Origin: Bacillota bacterium
Lineage (GTDB): Bacteria; Bacillota; Clostridia; Lachnospirales; Lachnospiraceae
Direction of reading: 5' to 3'
DNA: 64,000 nucleotides
Assembly: GCA_023437715.1 (NCBI GenBank)
Contig: JAEZFK010000060.1
Span: 1-64,000 of the forward strand
Within the stretch, counting starts at the first letter, position 1; each line of letters begins with the position of its first letter. Shown piece by piece: positions 16,356 through 25,579 of this stretch. Made by a program: the position numbers and the translations under genes. The notes below the pieces were generated by a model. The model worked only from the letters and a program-made list of their open reading frames with translations, did no database searches and was not told the origin of the DNA.

Positions 16356-17189
16356 TTATTTATGCCTGATAAACGTTCCCTTGCGCAATTCTTCAAAAGC
16401 AAGGGACAATTCATCCTGAGTGTTCATTACAATGGGGCCGCCCCAGGCGATGGACTCATGGAGAGGCTTTCCGGAAAAGAAAAGAAACCGGAGGTCCGAC
16501 CCGGCCGGTGCGGATACTGAAATGGAATCTCCGTCTCCGAACAGAATGGCTGACTTTTCGGAAATTTCCTCTCCCGCCACCACACCGTCTCCCTCTATGA
16601 GAAAAATAAATACATTTTCATCCTCCGGCGTTGGAATCGTAACTTCCCCGCCTTTTGAAAGAATAACATCAAAAATACTTGCCTGTATATGCCTTGGCTC
16701 CACGCCCTGCACGTCTTCAAAACGTCCGGATAAAACACCGATTTCTGCATCATCCTTCTTTACCCATGGGATCATGTCTTTCGTGATTGCCAGATAATTG
16801 GGATCGGACATTTTCTCTTTTCCGGGCAGGTTCAGCCAAAGCTGCAAGCCCAGCATCCTTTCGGATTCTTTTGGCATCTCCTGATGTAAAATACCGCTTC
16901 CCGCCGTCATCCACTGGCATTCCCCCGAATGGATGGTCCCCTGGTTTCCCAGGCTGTCTTCATGATCGATCCGCCCGGATATCAGATAGGTGACCGTCTC
17001 TATTCCTCTGTGAGGGTGCATGGGAAAGCCTGCCACATAGTCTGCGGGATTTGTGGAATCAAAGGAATCCAGCATCAGAAACGGATCAAAATCTTCCACA
17101 TCATCGTAGCCCAGGACCCGGACAAGCCGGACTCCCGCGCCGTCTACGGCTCTTTGGCCTCGAACCAGCTTTTTTATTCCTCTATTCAT
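16356..17189 (-). CDS. Pirin family protein (bicupin)
   Basis: A 277-residue cytosolic protein with two cupin barrels. The N-terminal barrel has the pirin metal-site motif GFPMHPHRGIETVTYLISG (two His) and later H and E (TAGSGILHQEMP), matching the Fe-binding site. The C-terminal barrel ends near residue 260. GGAG precedes the ATG by 6 bases. Some pirins act as quercetinase-like dioxygenases or redox-sensing cofactors; the role here is not known. It is followed by a terminator and lies downstream of an FMN reductase gene, probably in one transcript. Confidence 0.93.
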   Translation of the reverse strand: MNRGIKKLVRGQRAVDGAGVRLVRVLGYDDVEDFDPFLMLDSFDSTNPADYVAGFPMHPHRGIETVTYLISGRIDHEDSLGNQGTIHSGECQWMTAGSGILHQEMPKESERMLGLQLWLNLPGKEKMSDPNYLAITKDMIPWVKKDDAEIGVLSGRFEDVQGVEPRHIQASIFDVILSKGGEVTIPTPEDENVFIFLIEGDGVVAGEEISEKSAILFGDGDSISVSAPAGSDLRFLFFSGKPLHESIAWGGPIVMNTQDELSLAFEELRKGTFIRHK

Positions 17190-17269
17190 TTTTGTCTCCT
17201 AATGAGTGAAATTTTTCTCCCGGCCTTGCTCCCCCTGAAAGGCTATGGCAGGATATAAGGCTCTGCTTA

Positions 17270-17833
17270 TCAGGAAGCGGAAACCGTATTGATCCAGTGG
17301 GAAAATGATTCCATAAAATCCTTTATAAAGTTACGGGTGCTCTCATCCGTAAGCTCTCCGTTTTCATCTAACAGGGCGGCTACATTGCTTAAATAGGCCT
17401 CCGGCTGCTGAAGCGGTAAAATATTCAAAATAGTCATGACCTGGCGCAGATGATGATTGGCCCCGAAAGCTCCAAGGTTTCCTGGAGTCGCGCTGATAAC
17501 AGCGCCCGGCTTTCCTGACCAGACATTGCTGCCATAGGGCCTGGAGGCTATATCCAGGGCATTCTTTAAGGCAGCTGGCATGGAGCGGTTGTATTCCGGG
17601 GTAACGAAAAGGAAACCATCCAGCTCTTTAATTTCGCTGCGGAATTTTGTCCAGGATTCAGGCGTATTGCCATCGTCGTCAAAGTCCTGGTTAAACATCG
17701 GCAGGTCGCCGATTTCAATAAAATGAAAAGAAAGCCCTTCAGGCGCCAAAGAAGCCGCTGCCTTTGCTATGGAACGGCAAAAAGATCCTCTGCGTAAACT
17801 TCCTACAATAATACCAATATTCTTATTGCTCAT
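17270..17833 (-). CDS. NADPH-dependent FMN reductase family flavoprotein
   Basis: A 187-residue flavodoxin-like protein. The FMN-phosphate loop is GSLRRGSFCRSIA near residue 10, and the flavin-binding TPEYNRSMPAALKNALD motif lies in the middle. Members reduce FMN, quinones or azo dyes with NAD(P)H. ATG 17833 is chosen because TTGGAG lies 8 bases upstream and the Rossmann strand starts there (SNKNIGIIVGS). The gene is 80 bp upstream of pirin on the same strand, suggesting a two-gene redox operon. Confidence 0.9.
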   Translation of the reverse strand: MSNKNIGIIVGSLRRGSFCRSIAKAAASLAPEGLSFHFIEIGDLPMFNQDFDDDGNTPESWTKFRSEIKELDGFLFVTPEYNRSMPAALKNALDIASRPYGSNVWSGKPGAVISATPGNLGAFGANHHLRQVMTILNILPLQQPEAYLSNVAALLDENGELTDESTRNFIKDFMESFSHWINTVSAS

Positions 17834-18093
17834 AAAAACATCTCCAATCTTTATTAAGTTTATTTTAATCAACCGGAAACCGGATCCCCGCCATGTCTGA
17901 CAGGCCGCCGCCGGATTAAAACCAAGGTTTCCTGCATAAAATCCATAAAATTGCAGTTCAGTAAAGCTATTATCTATTATAATAACTCCCTCAAATAATT
18001 GTCAAGTATCTATTAGGTTACCGCCCATATAAATCTGATAAATAAATCAAATATATAAGAAAGACAGAAAACGTTGTCCAGGGTAACAAAAAA

Positions 18094-18121
18094 ACACTCC
18101 GGGATACGGGCCCCCGAGTGT
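18094..18121 (-). terminator. Terminator of the sulfate assimilation operon
   Basis: ACACTC and GAGTGT, extended by GGG/CCC, form a stem after the cysN stop. T-rich flanks lie on both strands. 17880-18090 otherwise shows no gene. Confidence 0.75.
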
Positions 18122-18129
18122 CTTTTCTT

Positions 18130-19821
18130 TCAGATCATCCAGTAATTTTCATTGCACACAATCCTGCGGTATGTCTCAAACTTTGACCACTTATTATGGA
18201 AAGAAATTTTATTCCCCTTATCTAAATTCCTGTATTCATCCAGGAAATTATCCAGATCCTCTTTTGTGCCGATCTTTAAGGCAAAGCCTCTTTCGTCAAT
18301 GACAGGCAGGCCTGCATACCGGTAATCCTCTAAGGGGATAATGTCCTGGATTTCCCGGTTGCGGATCAGGACGGCAACGGAATCCTGGGCGGATATGATA
18401 TCAAAGTAATCAGGATACTTAAAGCTGTCTCCCTCAATGGGCACCCCATCCCCTACGCGGAAAGTCTTATCCTTTGTTTTCTGCCTGGACAGGAAAGCAT
18501 TTTCCAAGTTAAAATAAAACTCTTCAAAAATATATCCTCCTGCTTTTATGCCGTCCTTTTCAAAATAAGGCCTCTCTGCCCCATCCTCCACCTTTTCCAC
18601 CACGCCGCAGGCAGAGGTCATATGGCTGACCCGGTCAATGAGAATCAGCTCTCCAAGAGTTTTATTCCTCTTAAATTCATCAGCCACGATTTTTTCAGAA
18701 AATTCAATGTGGCAGGATATAATCTCATTCTTTTCCACTTTATCCGCAGGCAGATGGTTTCCGGAATTTACGTCAATCTTATAGTCCACCTCTTTAACCA
18801 GGGCAGGTATCATCCGGGTTCCCAGCTTTAAAAGGTAATCCTTTCCCGCCTGGAGAGGTTCATCATCCATCCAGAGCAGGGTGGCGCTAATGCTCTTTCC
18901 AATGGGCAGGTTACCGCTTCCGGAAAGCACGCAGCCCCGGCTCACATCCACCTCCCGGTCCAGCTGAATGGTGACTGCCTGGCCTGCCGCCGCTTCCCCG
19001 AAATCCTTATCTCCCACCAGAATGGTTTTTACCGTGGCAGCTTCATTGCTGGGCAGGGTCATGAGCTTCTGGCCCACAACCACCCTTCCTGCCTCCACCT
19101 GGCCCTGAAAGCCTCTGAATTCATGGTTGGGACGGCATACTCTCTGTACAGGCATGTAAAAATCGCCGCTTCCCTCTGTCTCGGAAACATCCACATTTTC
19201 CAAGTAGGTAAGAAGAGCCTCGCCCTCATACCAGGGGATGTTTTCGGATTTTTTCGTCACATTATCCCCTTCCGTGGCGCTGACCGGAATGATCTTTACA
19301 TTTTTAAGGGACAGCTCCTCCGCCAGGGCGAGAATATCCTTCTGAATCTCAAGGAAACGCTCCTGGCTGTAGTCCACCAGGTCCATTTTATTGACCGCAA
19401 ATACAAAGTGGCTGATTCCCATTAAGGAACAGATTCTGGAATGGCGCTTTGTCTGCACCAGAACACCCTGTTTGGCATCCACAAGGATGATGGCAAGCTG
19501 GGCAAAGGATGCGCCTACGGCCATATTTCTCGTATACTCCTCATGGCCCGGCGTATCGGCGACGATGAAGCTGCGGTGATCGGTGGTAAAGTAACGGTAG
19601 GCAACATCAATGGTGATTCCCTGCTCCCGTTCAGCCATAAGGCCGTCTAAAAGAAGGGAGTAGTCGATTTCCCCGCCCCGGGAGCCAACCTTGCTGTCAA
19701 GGATCAGAGCCTTCTCCTGATCTGCGTATAAAAGCTTGGAATCGTACAGTATATGGCCGATCAGTGTGGACTTTCCGTCATCAACACTTCCGCAGGTAAT
19801 AAATTTAAGCAATCCATTCAT
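18130..19821 (-). CDS. cysN: Sulfate adenylyltransferase large subunit (GTPase)
   Basis: A 563-residue GTPase that drives formation of APS from sulfate and ATP together with CysD. G1 loop GSVDDGKS is at 11-18, G3 DTPGH at 89-93, G4 NKMD at 144-147, followed by EF-Tu-like beta barrels. It is about 90 residues longer than the E. coli protein. The C-terminal extension (about 460-563) has no Walker A motif, so it is not an APS kinase as in NodQ/CysNC. The stop overlaps nothing downstream, and the start abuts the cysD stop. The pathway continues to APS reductase, not PAPS. Confidence 0.95.
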   Translation of the reverse strand: MNGLLKFITCGSVDDGKSTLIGHILYDSKLLYADQEKALILDSKVGSRGGEIDYSLLLDGLMAEREQGITIDVAYRYFTTDHRSFIVADTPGHEEYTRNMAVGASFAQLAIILVDAKQGVLVQTKRHSRICSLMGISHFVFAVNKMDLVDYSQERFLEIQKDILALAEELSLKNVKIIPVSATEGDNVTKKSENIPWYEGEALLTYLENVDVSETEGSGDFYMPVQRVCRPNHEFRGFQGQVEAGRVVVGQKLMTLPSNEAATVKTILVGDKDFGEAAAGQAVTIQLDREVDVSRGCVLSGSGNLPIGKSISATLLWMDDEPLQAGKDYLLKLGTRMIPALVKEVDYKIDVNSGNHLPADKVEKNEIISCHIEFSEKIVADEFKRNKTLGELILIDRVSHMTSACGVVEKVEDGAERPYFEKDGIKAGGYIFEEFYFNLENAFLSRQKTKDKTFRVGDGVPIEGDSFKYPDYFDIISAQDSVAVLIRNREIQDIIPLEDYRYAGLPVIDERGFALKIGTKEDLDNFLDEYRNLDKGNKISFHNKWSKFETYRRIVCNENYWMI

Positions 19822-20723
19822 TAGAAATACCCCTCCCTCTTTCTCTTTTCCATACTGGCCGCGCCGCCGTCCTTATCTATGACCCGGCTGGTCCGTTCTG
19901 ATTCCACCGAGCTTAAGGTCTCTTCAATGATTTCATCCAGGGTCGTGGCTTCTGAAAGGACGCCGCCGGAAAGGGGGTAGCAGCCCAGAGTGCGGAAGCG
20001 GACCTTTTTCATCTCCGGAACCTCTCCGGGATTTAACCTCATGCGGTCGTCATCCACCATGATGATATCATTGTCCCGGTACACCACAGGCCGCTCCGCC
20101 GCAAAGTACAGGGGAACGATGGGAATGTTTTCCCGCTTGATATACTGCCAGATATCCTTTTCCGTCCAGTTGGAAATGGGGAATACCCGGATGCTCTCTC
20201 CCTTGTTTATTTCCGTATTGTAAAGCTTCCACATTTCCGGCCTCTGGTTTTTCGGGTCCCAGGCATGGGAGGCGTTGCGGAAAGAGAAGATCCGTTCCTT
20301 GGCCCTGCTCTTTTCCTCATCCCGCCGCCCGCCGCCGAATGCCGCCGTAAAGCCGTATTTGTCTAAAGCCTGCTTTAAGGCCTGGGTCTTCATGATATCC
20401 GTATAGGCGGAGCCGTGGTCAAAGGGATTGATTCCCCGGGCCACACCTTCCTGGTTTATGTACTCAATAAGCTCTATCCCCAAGTCCTCTGCGGTCTTGT
20501 CACGGAACCGGATCATTTCCTTAAACTTCCATGTGGTGTTTACGTGAAGAAACGGAAAGGGCGGCTTTTCGGGGTAAAATGCTTTCAAGGCCAGATGAAG
20601 CATGACGGAGCTGTCTTTTCCTATGGAATACAGCATAACCGGTTTTTCGCACTGGGCGGCAACCTCCCGTATAATATAAATCGCCTCTGCTTCCAGTTCA
20701 TCAAGATGGGATAATTCGCTCAT
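19821..20723 (-). CDS. cysD: Sulfate adenylyltransferase small subunit
   Basis: A 300-residue catalytic subunit of ATP sulfurylase in the PAPS-reductase/PP-loop superfamily. The loop SIGKDSSVMLHL lies at about 33-44, and conserved FGGGRRDEEKSRAKERIFSFR and PLSGGVLSEATT follow. The length matches CysD. It is adjacent to cysN with a 1-bp overlap and downstream of the AprBA-like genes, in one operon with sulfate uptake. Confidence 0.96.
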   Translation of the reverse strand: MSELSHLDELEAEAIYIIREVAAQCEKPVMLYSIGKDSSVMLHLALKAFYPEKPPFPFLHVNTTWKFKEMIRFRDKTAEDLGIELIEYINQEGVARGINPFDHGSAYTDIMKTQALKQALDKYGFTAAFGGGRRDEEKSRAKERIFSFRNASHAWDPKNQRPEMWKLYNTEINKGESIRVFPISNWTEKDIWQYIKRENIPIVPLYFAAERPVVYRDNDIIMVDDDRMRLNPGEVPEMKKVRFRTLGCYPLSGGVLSEATTLDEIIEETLSSVESERTSRVIDKDGGAASMEKRKREGYF

Positions 20724-20734
20724 AGTAATCTCTC

Positions 20735-21046
20735 CTAATACTTATTTGAATTTTTGCTGTTTACATCAATAACCTGAATGCTGCCGTCGCTTTTTGTAAT
20801 GTTCCAGCGGAGAATATCTCCCTGGCGGGAAACGTTCATGGTGCTGCCGTTTCCTCCGATATCCGCTCCCAGATAAAAATCAATGGCTCCTGCGCCGCAC
20901 TCTTTCACGCAGGAAACGCAGCCCCAGCAGTCTCTTGGGTACTTGATAAAGGCCTTGCCCTCCTCTTCCTTTATGAGGCTGCCCGGGCATACGGAAATAC
21001 ATTTGAAACAGCCTACGCATTTCCCTTTGTTAATTCTGATGCTCAT
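20735..21046 (-). CDS. aprB: Ferredoxin-type APS reductase beta subunit (AprB-like)
   Basis: A 103-residue protein with two [4Fe-4S] sites: C10, C13, C16, C20 and C40, C43, C46, C50. The C-terminal tail of about 45 residues resembles the tail of AprB that wraps the alpha subunit. It overlaps the start of the alpha-subunit frame by 17 bp and precedes cysD. It would pass electrons to the FAD of the alpha subunit for APS reduction to sulfite and AMP. Assimilatory AprAB in Clostridia is established; the assignment here rests on context. Confidence 0.85.
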   Translation of the reverse strand: MSIRINKGKCVGCFKCISVCPGSLIKEEEGKAFIKYPRDCWGCVSCVKECGAGAIDFYLGADIGGNGSTMNVSRQGDILRWNITKSDGSIQVIDVNSKNSNKY

Positions 21047-22724
21047 ACTCCGCCTCCTTTAAAATATCCCTGTAAATCATCCGGATTTCTCCATGTTCCA
21101 GCCTTGAATTTACATATTTAAAGTACTCATGGTCTGTTTCCGGATAATCGAGATTTTCATTAAAGGAATGCCAGCGGGTTTCCTTTCTGTGGAGTAAGTG
21201 GGCAATAACCGATCTGCACAGGGTCAGCCGTTCTCTCAGTTCATAGACAAACATCAGCTGGTGCATGTCGGAGGCAGCCAGATCACCGGCCAGATTTATC
21301 AGCTGCCGGATCTTCTCATCGGCCAGCTGAAGCTGTTTTTCGTTATACTGGTAATTGGACGAGATTCCTCCGGCGTACTCATCCATGACCTTCTGCATGG
21401 CCTCTTCCAGCTCTTCCGGAGAAAAGGAGGCCCCGGGATGATTTAATACCTTTTCATACGCTTCTATGACTTCTCCCGCATACCGGATGGACTGGCTGCT
21501 GGTTTCGGGAGATGGTTTGTTCTCCGTCTTTCTTATGATGTCCTCTGCGGCGATTTCCCCTTCCGCAAGAGCTCCGGTCACATATTTCTGGGGACAGCCT
21601 CCGGCCACATCCCCGGCCGCATACAGGCCGTGAATGGTGGTTTCCCGGTTGGTGTTCACCCAGTAGCCGCTGGCCGTATGGCCGCCCACAATATAGGGCT
21701 CCGTGCCTGCGATTTCCACATCCTGCTCACTGGGATTTTTTCCGCTTTCTATCCACTTAAGGGTCTGGCTGGGCGCCATATTTAAATAGGCCTTTAAAAG
21801 CTCCTCATCCTTTTCCTTATCCATGGCGCTTGTCTGCAAATAGCAGGGTCCGTTGCCCAGCTGGTTTTCCTTTACAGTGCCGTAAACCCTTTCGCTGGTA
21901 GTGATCCCGTATTTATCCTCGTAAACCCGGCCTCTGGAATTGACCTGCTTCGCTCCCACCCCCTGGGCAATAGTTCCGGTGGGAGCAATGGTGTCCTTGC
22001 ACCGGAGAGCGATAAAACGCATCTCAAAGGAAGTCATCTCCGCTCCCGCCCGGATTCCCATGGCATAGCCTGCGCCTGTGTTAAAGGGCGGATACCACAT
22101 CTTATGGCGGGAAAATCCGGGATTGTTAGGCTTATAAAGCCCTGCTGCGCCGCCGGTGGCAATGATGACCGCCCCTGCATGAATTTCATAGGCTTTCTGC
22201 TCCGTAATGTGAAAGCCCACCGCCCCTTCCACCCGGTTGTCATGGACCAGCAAGTCGGTGATGTTCACATTATTTAAAACCTCAATATTTTTCTCTTTTC
22301 CAACAGCCTCCGCTAACAGGGGCTTGAAGTTTTCCCCGTTGATCTTGATGTTCCGGTTTCCTCTTGCCACATAGTTTCCTTCTTCATCCTTTAAGATCAC
22401 CAGCCCCAGCTTTTCCATGTGGGCCGTCACCTTATTGAACCGCTCCGCTGCCGTGAGAAGTAAGTCCTCCCTCACGATTCCGCCTGCGTCCTTTGACGCA
22501 TAATCCACATAATCCTGAGGCGTTCTTCCTTTCACGATGTAGGCGTTAATGGCGTTGACCCCTGCAGCAAGGCAGCCGCTTCTTTTGATGTTGGCCTTTT
22601 CTGCTATGACGATCTTCTTTCCGGAATGTCCGGCAAGGGTCAAGGCCCCATAGCAGCCTGCCGTACCGCCGCCTATAATCAGCACATCCGCAGCAATAAC
22701 CTCATGCTCCAATTTTATACTCAT
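21030..22724 (-). CDS. aprA: APS reductase alpha subunit-like flavoprotein (AprA-like)
   Basis: A 564-residue FAD protein of the fumarate reductase/AprA superfamily. The dinucleotide site GGGTAGCYGALTLA lies near residues 18-31, and GRGRVYEDKYGI-like and AAGDVAGGCPQKYVTGALAEGE motifs follow. GCLAAGVNAINAY near residue 50 is typical of AprA. It lies between the sulfate permease ATPase gene and the AprB-like ferredoxin with CysDN, so the expected reaction is APS to sulfite. A fumarate-reductase-type role is an alternative but unlikely in this context. Confidence 0.87.
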   Translation of the reverse strand: MSIKLEHEVIAADVLIIGGGTAGCYGALTLAGHSGKKIVIAEKANIKRSGCLAAGVNAINAYIVKGRTPQDYVDYASKDAGGIVREDLLLTAAERFNKVTAHMEKLGLVILKDEEGNYVARGNRNIKINGENFKPLLAEAVGKEKNIEVLNNVNITDLLVHDNRVEGAVGFHITEQKAYEIHAGAVIIATGGAAGLYKPNNPGFSRHKMWYPPFNTGAGYAMGIRAGAEMTSFEMRFIALRCKDTIAPTGTIAQGVGAKQVNSRGRVYEDKYGITTSERVYGTVKENQLGNGPCYLQTSAMDKEKDEELLKAYLNMAPSQTLKWIESGKNPSEQDVEIAGTEPYIVGGHTASGYWVNTNRETTIHGLYAAGDVAGGCPQKYVTGALAEGEIAAEDIIRKTENKPSPETSSQSIRYAGEVIEAYEKVLNHPGASFSPEELEEAMQKVMDEYAGGISSNYQYNEKQLQLADEKIRQLINLAGDLAASDMHQLMFVYELRERLTLCRSVIAHLLHRKETRWHSFNENLDYPETDHEYFKYVNSRLEHGEIRMIYRDILKEAEYEHQN

Positions 22725-22752
22725 ATCATCTACCCTGCTTTCAGATAATCGG

Positions 22753-23817
22753 TTAAAAACTGACTACCTCTTTTCCTTTCAGCTCTGAATTTTCCAGAAG
22801 ATAGGCCCTTTCTCCGTCATAGGCGTAAATCCGGTAAACGATCACCCGCATTTTCTCGCCGACTTCAATGGACCGCCGTTCCAGAGAGCGGTGTGTGGTC
22901 AGCACTGTACCGCCCACGTTTATTTTTACCTCAAGACAGTCGCCCCGGAAAGAAATGTCTTCAATAATGCCTTCCTCGGAATAGCGGATGACATCCTGGA
23001 ATTTCACGTTGTCGCTTTTAAAGGCTTCCACAAATTCCGGGCGGATGATGGCTCCCTTGTAATCTCCCTTTTCAAAGCCCCGGAGCTTGTGGTAATCCTC
23101 CACCCGGGCGGACTGGCCGATAAATTCGGCCACAAAAGGAGTCTCCGGGGACTTGTAAATGTGAAGCGGCGTTCCCATCTGCTCCACCCGCCCCCTGTTG
23201 GTGACGATGATTTCATCTGCCACCTGAACAGCTTCATCCTGATCGTGGGTGACAAAAATACTGGTGATTCCCACCTTATGAATCATATCCTTCAGCCAGC
23301 TGCGAAGCTCCAAGCGTACCTTGGCGTCAATGGCTGCAAAGGGTTCATCCAGCAAAAGCAGGCTGGGATTGGGGGCTAAGGCCCTGGCAAAGGCCACCCT
23401 CTGCCGCTGGCCGCCGGACAGCTGGTTGGGATACCGCTTTTCCATGCCCTTTAAGCCGGTCAGTCCGATCAGCTCCGTGACCCGTTCCTTTATCTGCTTT
23501 TTGGGCATTTTCTTGATTTCCAGTCCAAAGGCGATGTTCTCATAAACCGTCATATAGCGGAACAGGGCATAGCTCTGAAACACAAAGCCGATTCCACGCT
23601 CTGAGGCGGGAATATCATTCACCCGTTTTCCGTCGATCAAGATATCCCCGGAATTAGGAGTCTCAAATCCGGCGATCATTCGAAGAATGGTGGTTTTTCC
23701 GCTTCCGCTGGGACCTAAAAGAGCCACCAGCTTTCCCTTCTCTATTCCAAAGCTGACATTGTCCGAGGCCTTGAAATCCCCGAATGTCTTTTCAATATTT
23801 TTCATTTCTACGTACAT
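22753..23817 (-). CDS. cysA: Sulfate ABC transporter ATP-binding protein
   Basis: A 354-residue ATPase. Walker A GPSGSGKTT is near residue 36, signature LSGGQRQRVAFARAL, Walker B LLLDEPFAAID, and the H-loop VTHDQDEA, with a C-terminal TOBE-like regulatory barrel (GDYKGAIIRPEF to the end). ATG 23817 is preferred because CGGGAGG lies 5-6 bases upstream and the domain begins there (MYVEMKNIEKTF). It follows the two permease genes closely and powers sulfate/thiosulfate uptake. Confidence 0.95.
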   Translation of the reverse strand: MYVEMKNIEKTFGDFKASDNVSFGIEKGKLVALLGPSGSGKTTILRMIAGFETPNSGDILIDGKRVNDIPASERGIGFVFQSYALFRYMTVYENIAFGLEIKKMPKKQIKERVTELIGLTGLKGMEKRYPNQLSGGQRQRVAFARALAPNPSLLLLDEPFAAIDAKVRLELRSWLKDMIHKVGITSIFVTHDQDEAVQVADEIIVTNRGRVEQMGTPLHIYKSPETPFVAEFIGQSARVEDYHKLRGFEKGDYKGAIIRPEFVEAFKSDNVKFQDVIRYSEEGIIEDISFRGDCLEVKINVGGTVLTTHRSLERRSIEVGEKMRVIVYRIYAYDGERAYLLENSELKGKEVVSF

Positions 23818-23833
23818 ATCATCCTCCCGGTCT

Positions 23834-24664
23834 TCATTCATTCTTTTTTGCTTTATATTCAACGATATTTCTCAGAATCAAAACCACAACGGCTATGATG
23901 ACGAGAATGGAGGAGACCGCAAAGGCCGCCGTAATGGAATCCGAGGAGTTGGAAAGATAAAGGGCGTCAATCTCCAGAGGCAGGGTGAAGGTCTCTCCCC
24001 TGGTCTTTGACAGGGCATTGACCGCCCCGAACTCCCCCAGAGCCCTTGCGGTACACAGGATGATCCCGTAGAGCAAAGCCCATTTGATGTGGGGAAAGGT
24101 GATTCTCCGGAATATGGTGAACCCGCTGGCCCCCATTAAGGCGGCGGCTTCCTCCTCATCCTTTCCCTGTGCATTTAATACGGGAATGATTTCTCTGGAA
24201 ATGAAAGGAAAGGTGACAAAAACCGTAGCCAGAACCACTCCGGGAATGGCAAAGACGATCTGGATATTGGTTCCCAGGACTCCGTTAAGGCCGTCAATGT
24301 ATTTGCCCGCCCAGCCCAGACGCCCGAAGGTCATTAAAAATGCAAGGCCTGCGATGACCGGGGAAATGGAGAATGGAATGTCAATCAGGGTGGCTAATAT
24401 GTGCTTTCCGCGAAAGGAAAATTTTGTGATGGCCCAGGCTGCCCCAAGGCCGAAGACGGTATTGATCAGAACCGCTGTCACTGTCGCCAGCAAGGTCACC
24501 TTAAGGGCGGAAATGACGTATTCTGTTCCAAGTGCTTCAAAATAAAAACCGATTCCCTCTTTTAAGGAATTTACAATGACCGAAAGCAGGGGCAGCACCA
24601 GCATGAAAAACAGAAACAGGATGCTGACTGCGATCAGAAATGCTCTTGTTATCTTCTCTTTCAT
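23834..24664 (-). CDS. cysW: Sulfate ABC transporter permease CysW
   Basis: A 276-residue inner-membrane protein with about six helices and the binding-protein-dependent permease loop EEEAAALMGASGFTIFRRITFPHIKWALLYG (EAA motif) near residues 165-195. The C-terminal motif SKTRGETFTLPLEI is typical of CysW. It is 12 bp from the cysT stop and upstream of cysA, in the Sbp-T-W-A order usual for sulfate uptake operons. Confidence 0.95.
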   Translation of the reverse strand: MKEKITRAFLIAVSILFLFFMLVLPLLSVIVNSLKEGIGFYFEALGTEYVISALKVTLLATVTAVLINTVFGLGAAWAITKFSFRGKHILATLIDIPFSISPVIAGLAFLMTFGRLGWAGKYIDGLNGVLGTNIQIVFAIPGVVLATVFVTFPFISREIIPVLNAQGKDEEEAAALMGASGFTIFRRITFPHIKWALLYGIILCTARALGEFGAVNALSKTRGETFTLPLEIDALYLSNSSDSITAAFAVSSILVIIAVVVLILRNIVEYKAKKNE

Positions 24665-24675
24665 AGACCCACCTC

Positions 24676-25530
24676 CTAGCTGTTGTTGGTGCGTCTTGAC
24701 TGGTGCACCTGAATGATATTAATGAAAAGCAGGATGAAAAAAGACAGGATGAGCATCACCAGGGCAATGGCGGTTGCGCTGGGATAATCCACATAATTTA
24801 ATTTCTGCATGATCACATAGGAGACCACCTGGGTCTGGTTCTTCGCATTATTTCCCGATATGTAAATGACGCTGCCGTATTCCCCGATCCCTCTTGCAAA
24901 GGCCAGGCCAAAGCCGGTCAGCAGTGCCGGCCGAAGCTCCGGCAGAATGACCCTGTAAAAGGTCTGGGCCCTGGTGGCTCCCAGGATGCAGGCCGCCTCC
25001 TCATACTGGGAATCCAGCTTTTCTAAAATGGGCTGGATGGCCCTTACCACAAAGGGAATTCCGATGAAAATAAGGGCAATGGTAAGGCCCAGCTTGGTAT
25101 AGGAAATCTTGAGCCCGAAATTGGCGAAAAACCGGCCGGCTATGCCGGAACTGGAATACATCTTTGACAGGGTAATTCCGGCAACTGCTGTAGGAAGGGC
25201 AAAGGGAAGCTCAATAAGGCCGTCTAAAATCCTCTTCCCCGGAAACTCATACCTTACCAGCACCCAAGCCAGAATAATTCCAAAGACGGAATTGACTGCG
25301 GCGGCTGTCAGAGAACACAGGATACTGGTCTTAAAGGCGTTTACCACATTATCCTTTGTGATCAGCTTCCAGAATTCCCCGGGCGTCAGCTTAAATGAAT
25401 ATACCAGAACTGAGGCCAGGGGAATCAGGATGATAAGGGACAGCATCGCGATGGTGATTCCCATGGTCAGTCCGTAGCCGGGTATGACCTGCAGATTTCT
25501 GGCATGCTTTTTTACTTTTAATGTTTCCAT
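24676..25530 (-). CDS. cysT: Sulfate ABC transporter permease CysT
   Basis: About 284 residues with six membrane helices and the EAA loop YEEAACILGATRAQTFYRVILPELRPALL. ARGIGEYGSVIYISGN is characteristic of CysT/CysU. ATG 25530 is preferred: GGGAGG lies 4-5 bases upstream and it avoids a long overlap with the binding-protein gene that ends at 25580. It forms the membrane channel with CysW. Confidence 0.93.
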   Translation of the reverse strand: METLKVKKHARNLQVIPGYGLTMGITIAMLSLIILIPLASVLVYSFKLTPGEFWKLITKDNVVNAFKTSILCSLTAAAVNSVFGIILAWVLVRYEFPGKRILDGLIELPFALPTAVAGITLSKMYSSSGIAGRFFANFGLKISYTKLGLTIALIFIGIPFVVRAIQPILEKLDSQYEEAACILGATRAQTFYRVILPELRPALLTGFGLAFARGIGEYGSVIYISGNNAKNQTQVVSYVIMQKLNYVDYPSATAIALVMLILSFFILLFINIIQVHQSRRTNNS

Positions 25531-25579
25531 GTTCCCTCCCATAAAGCCGGCTGAAGCGGATTCCTCCTGCTTAAGCCTT

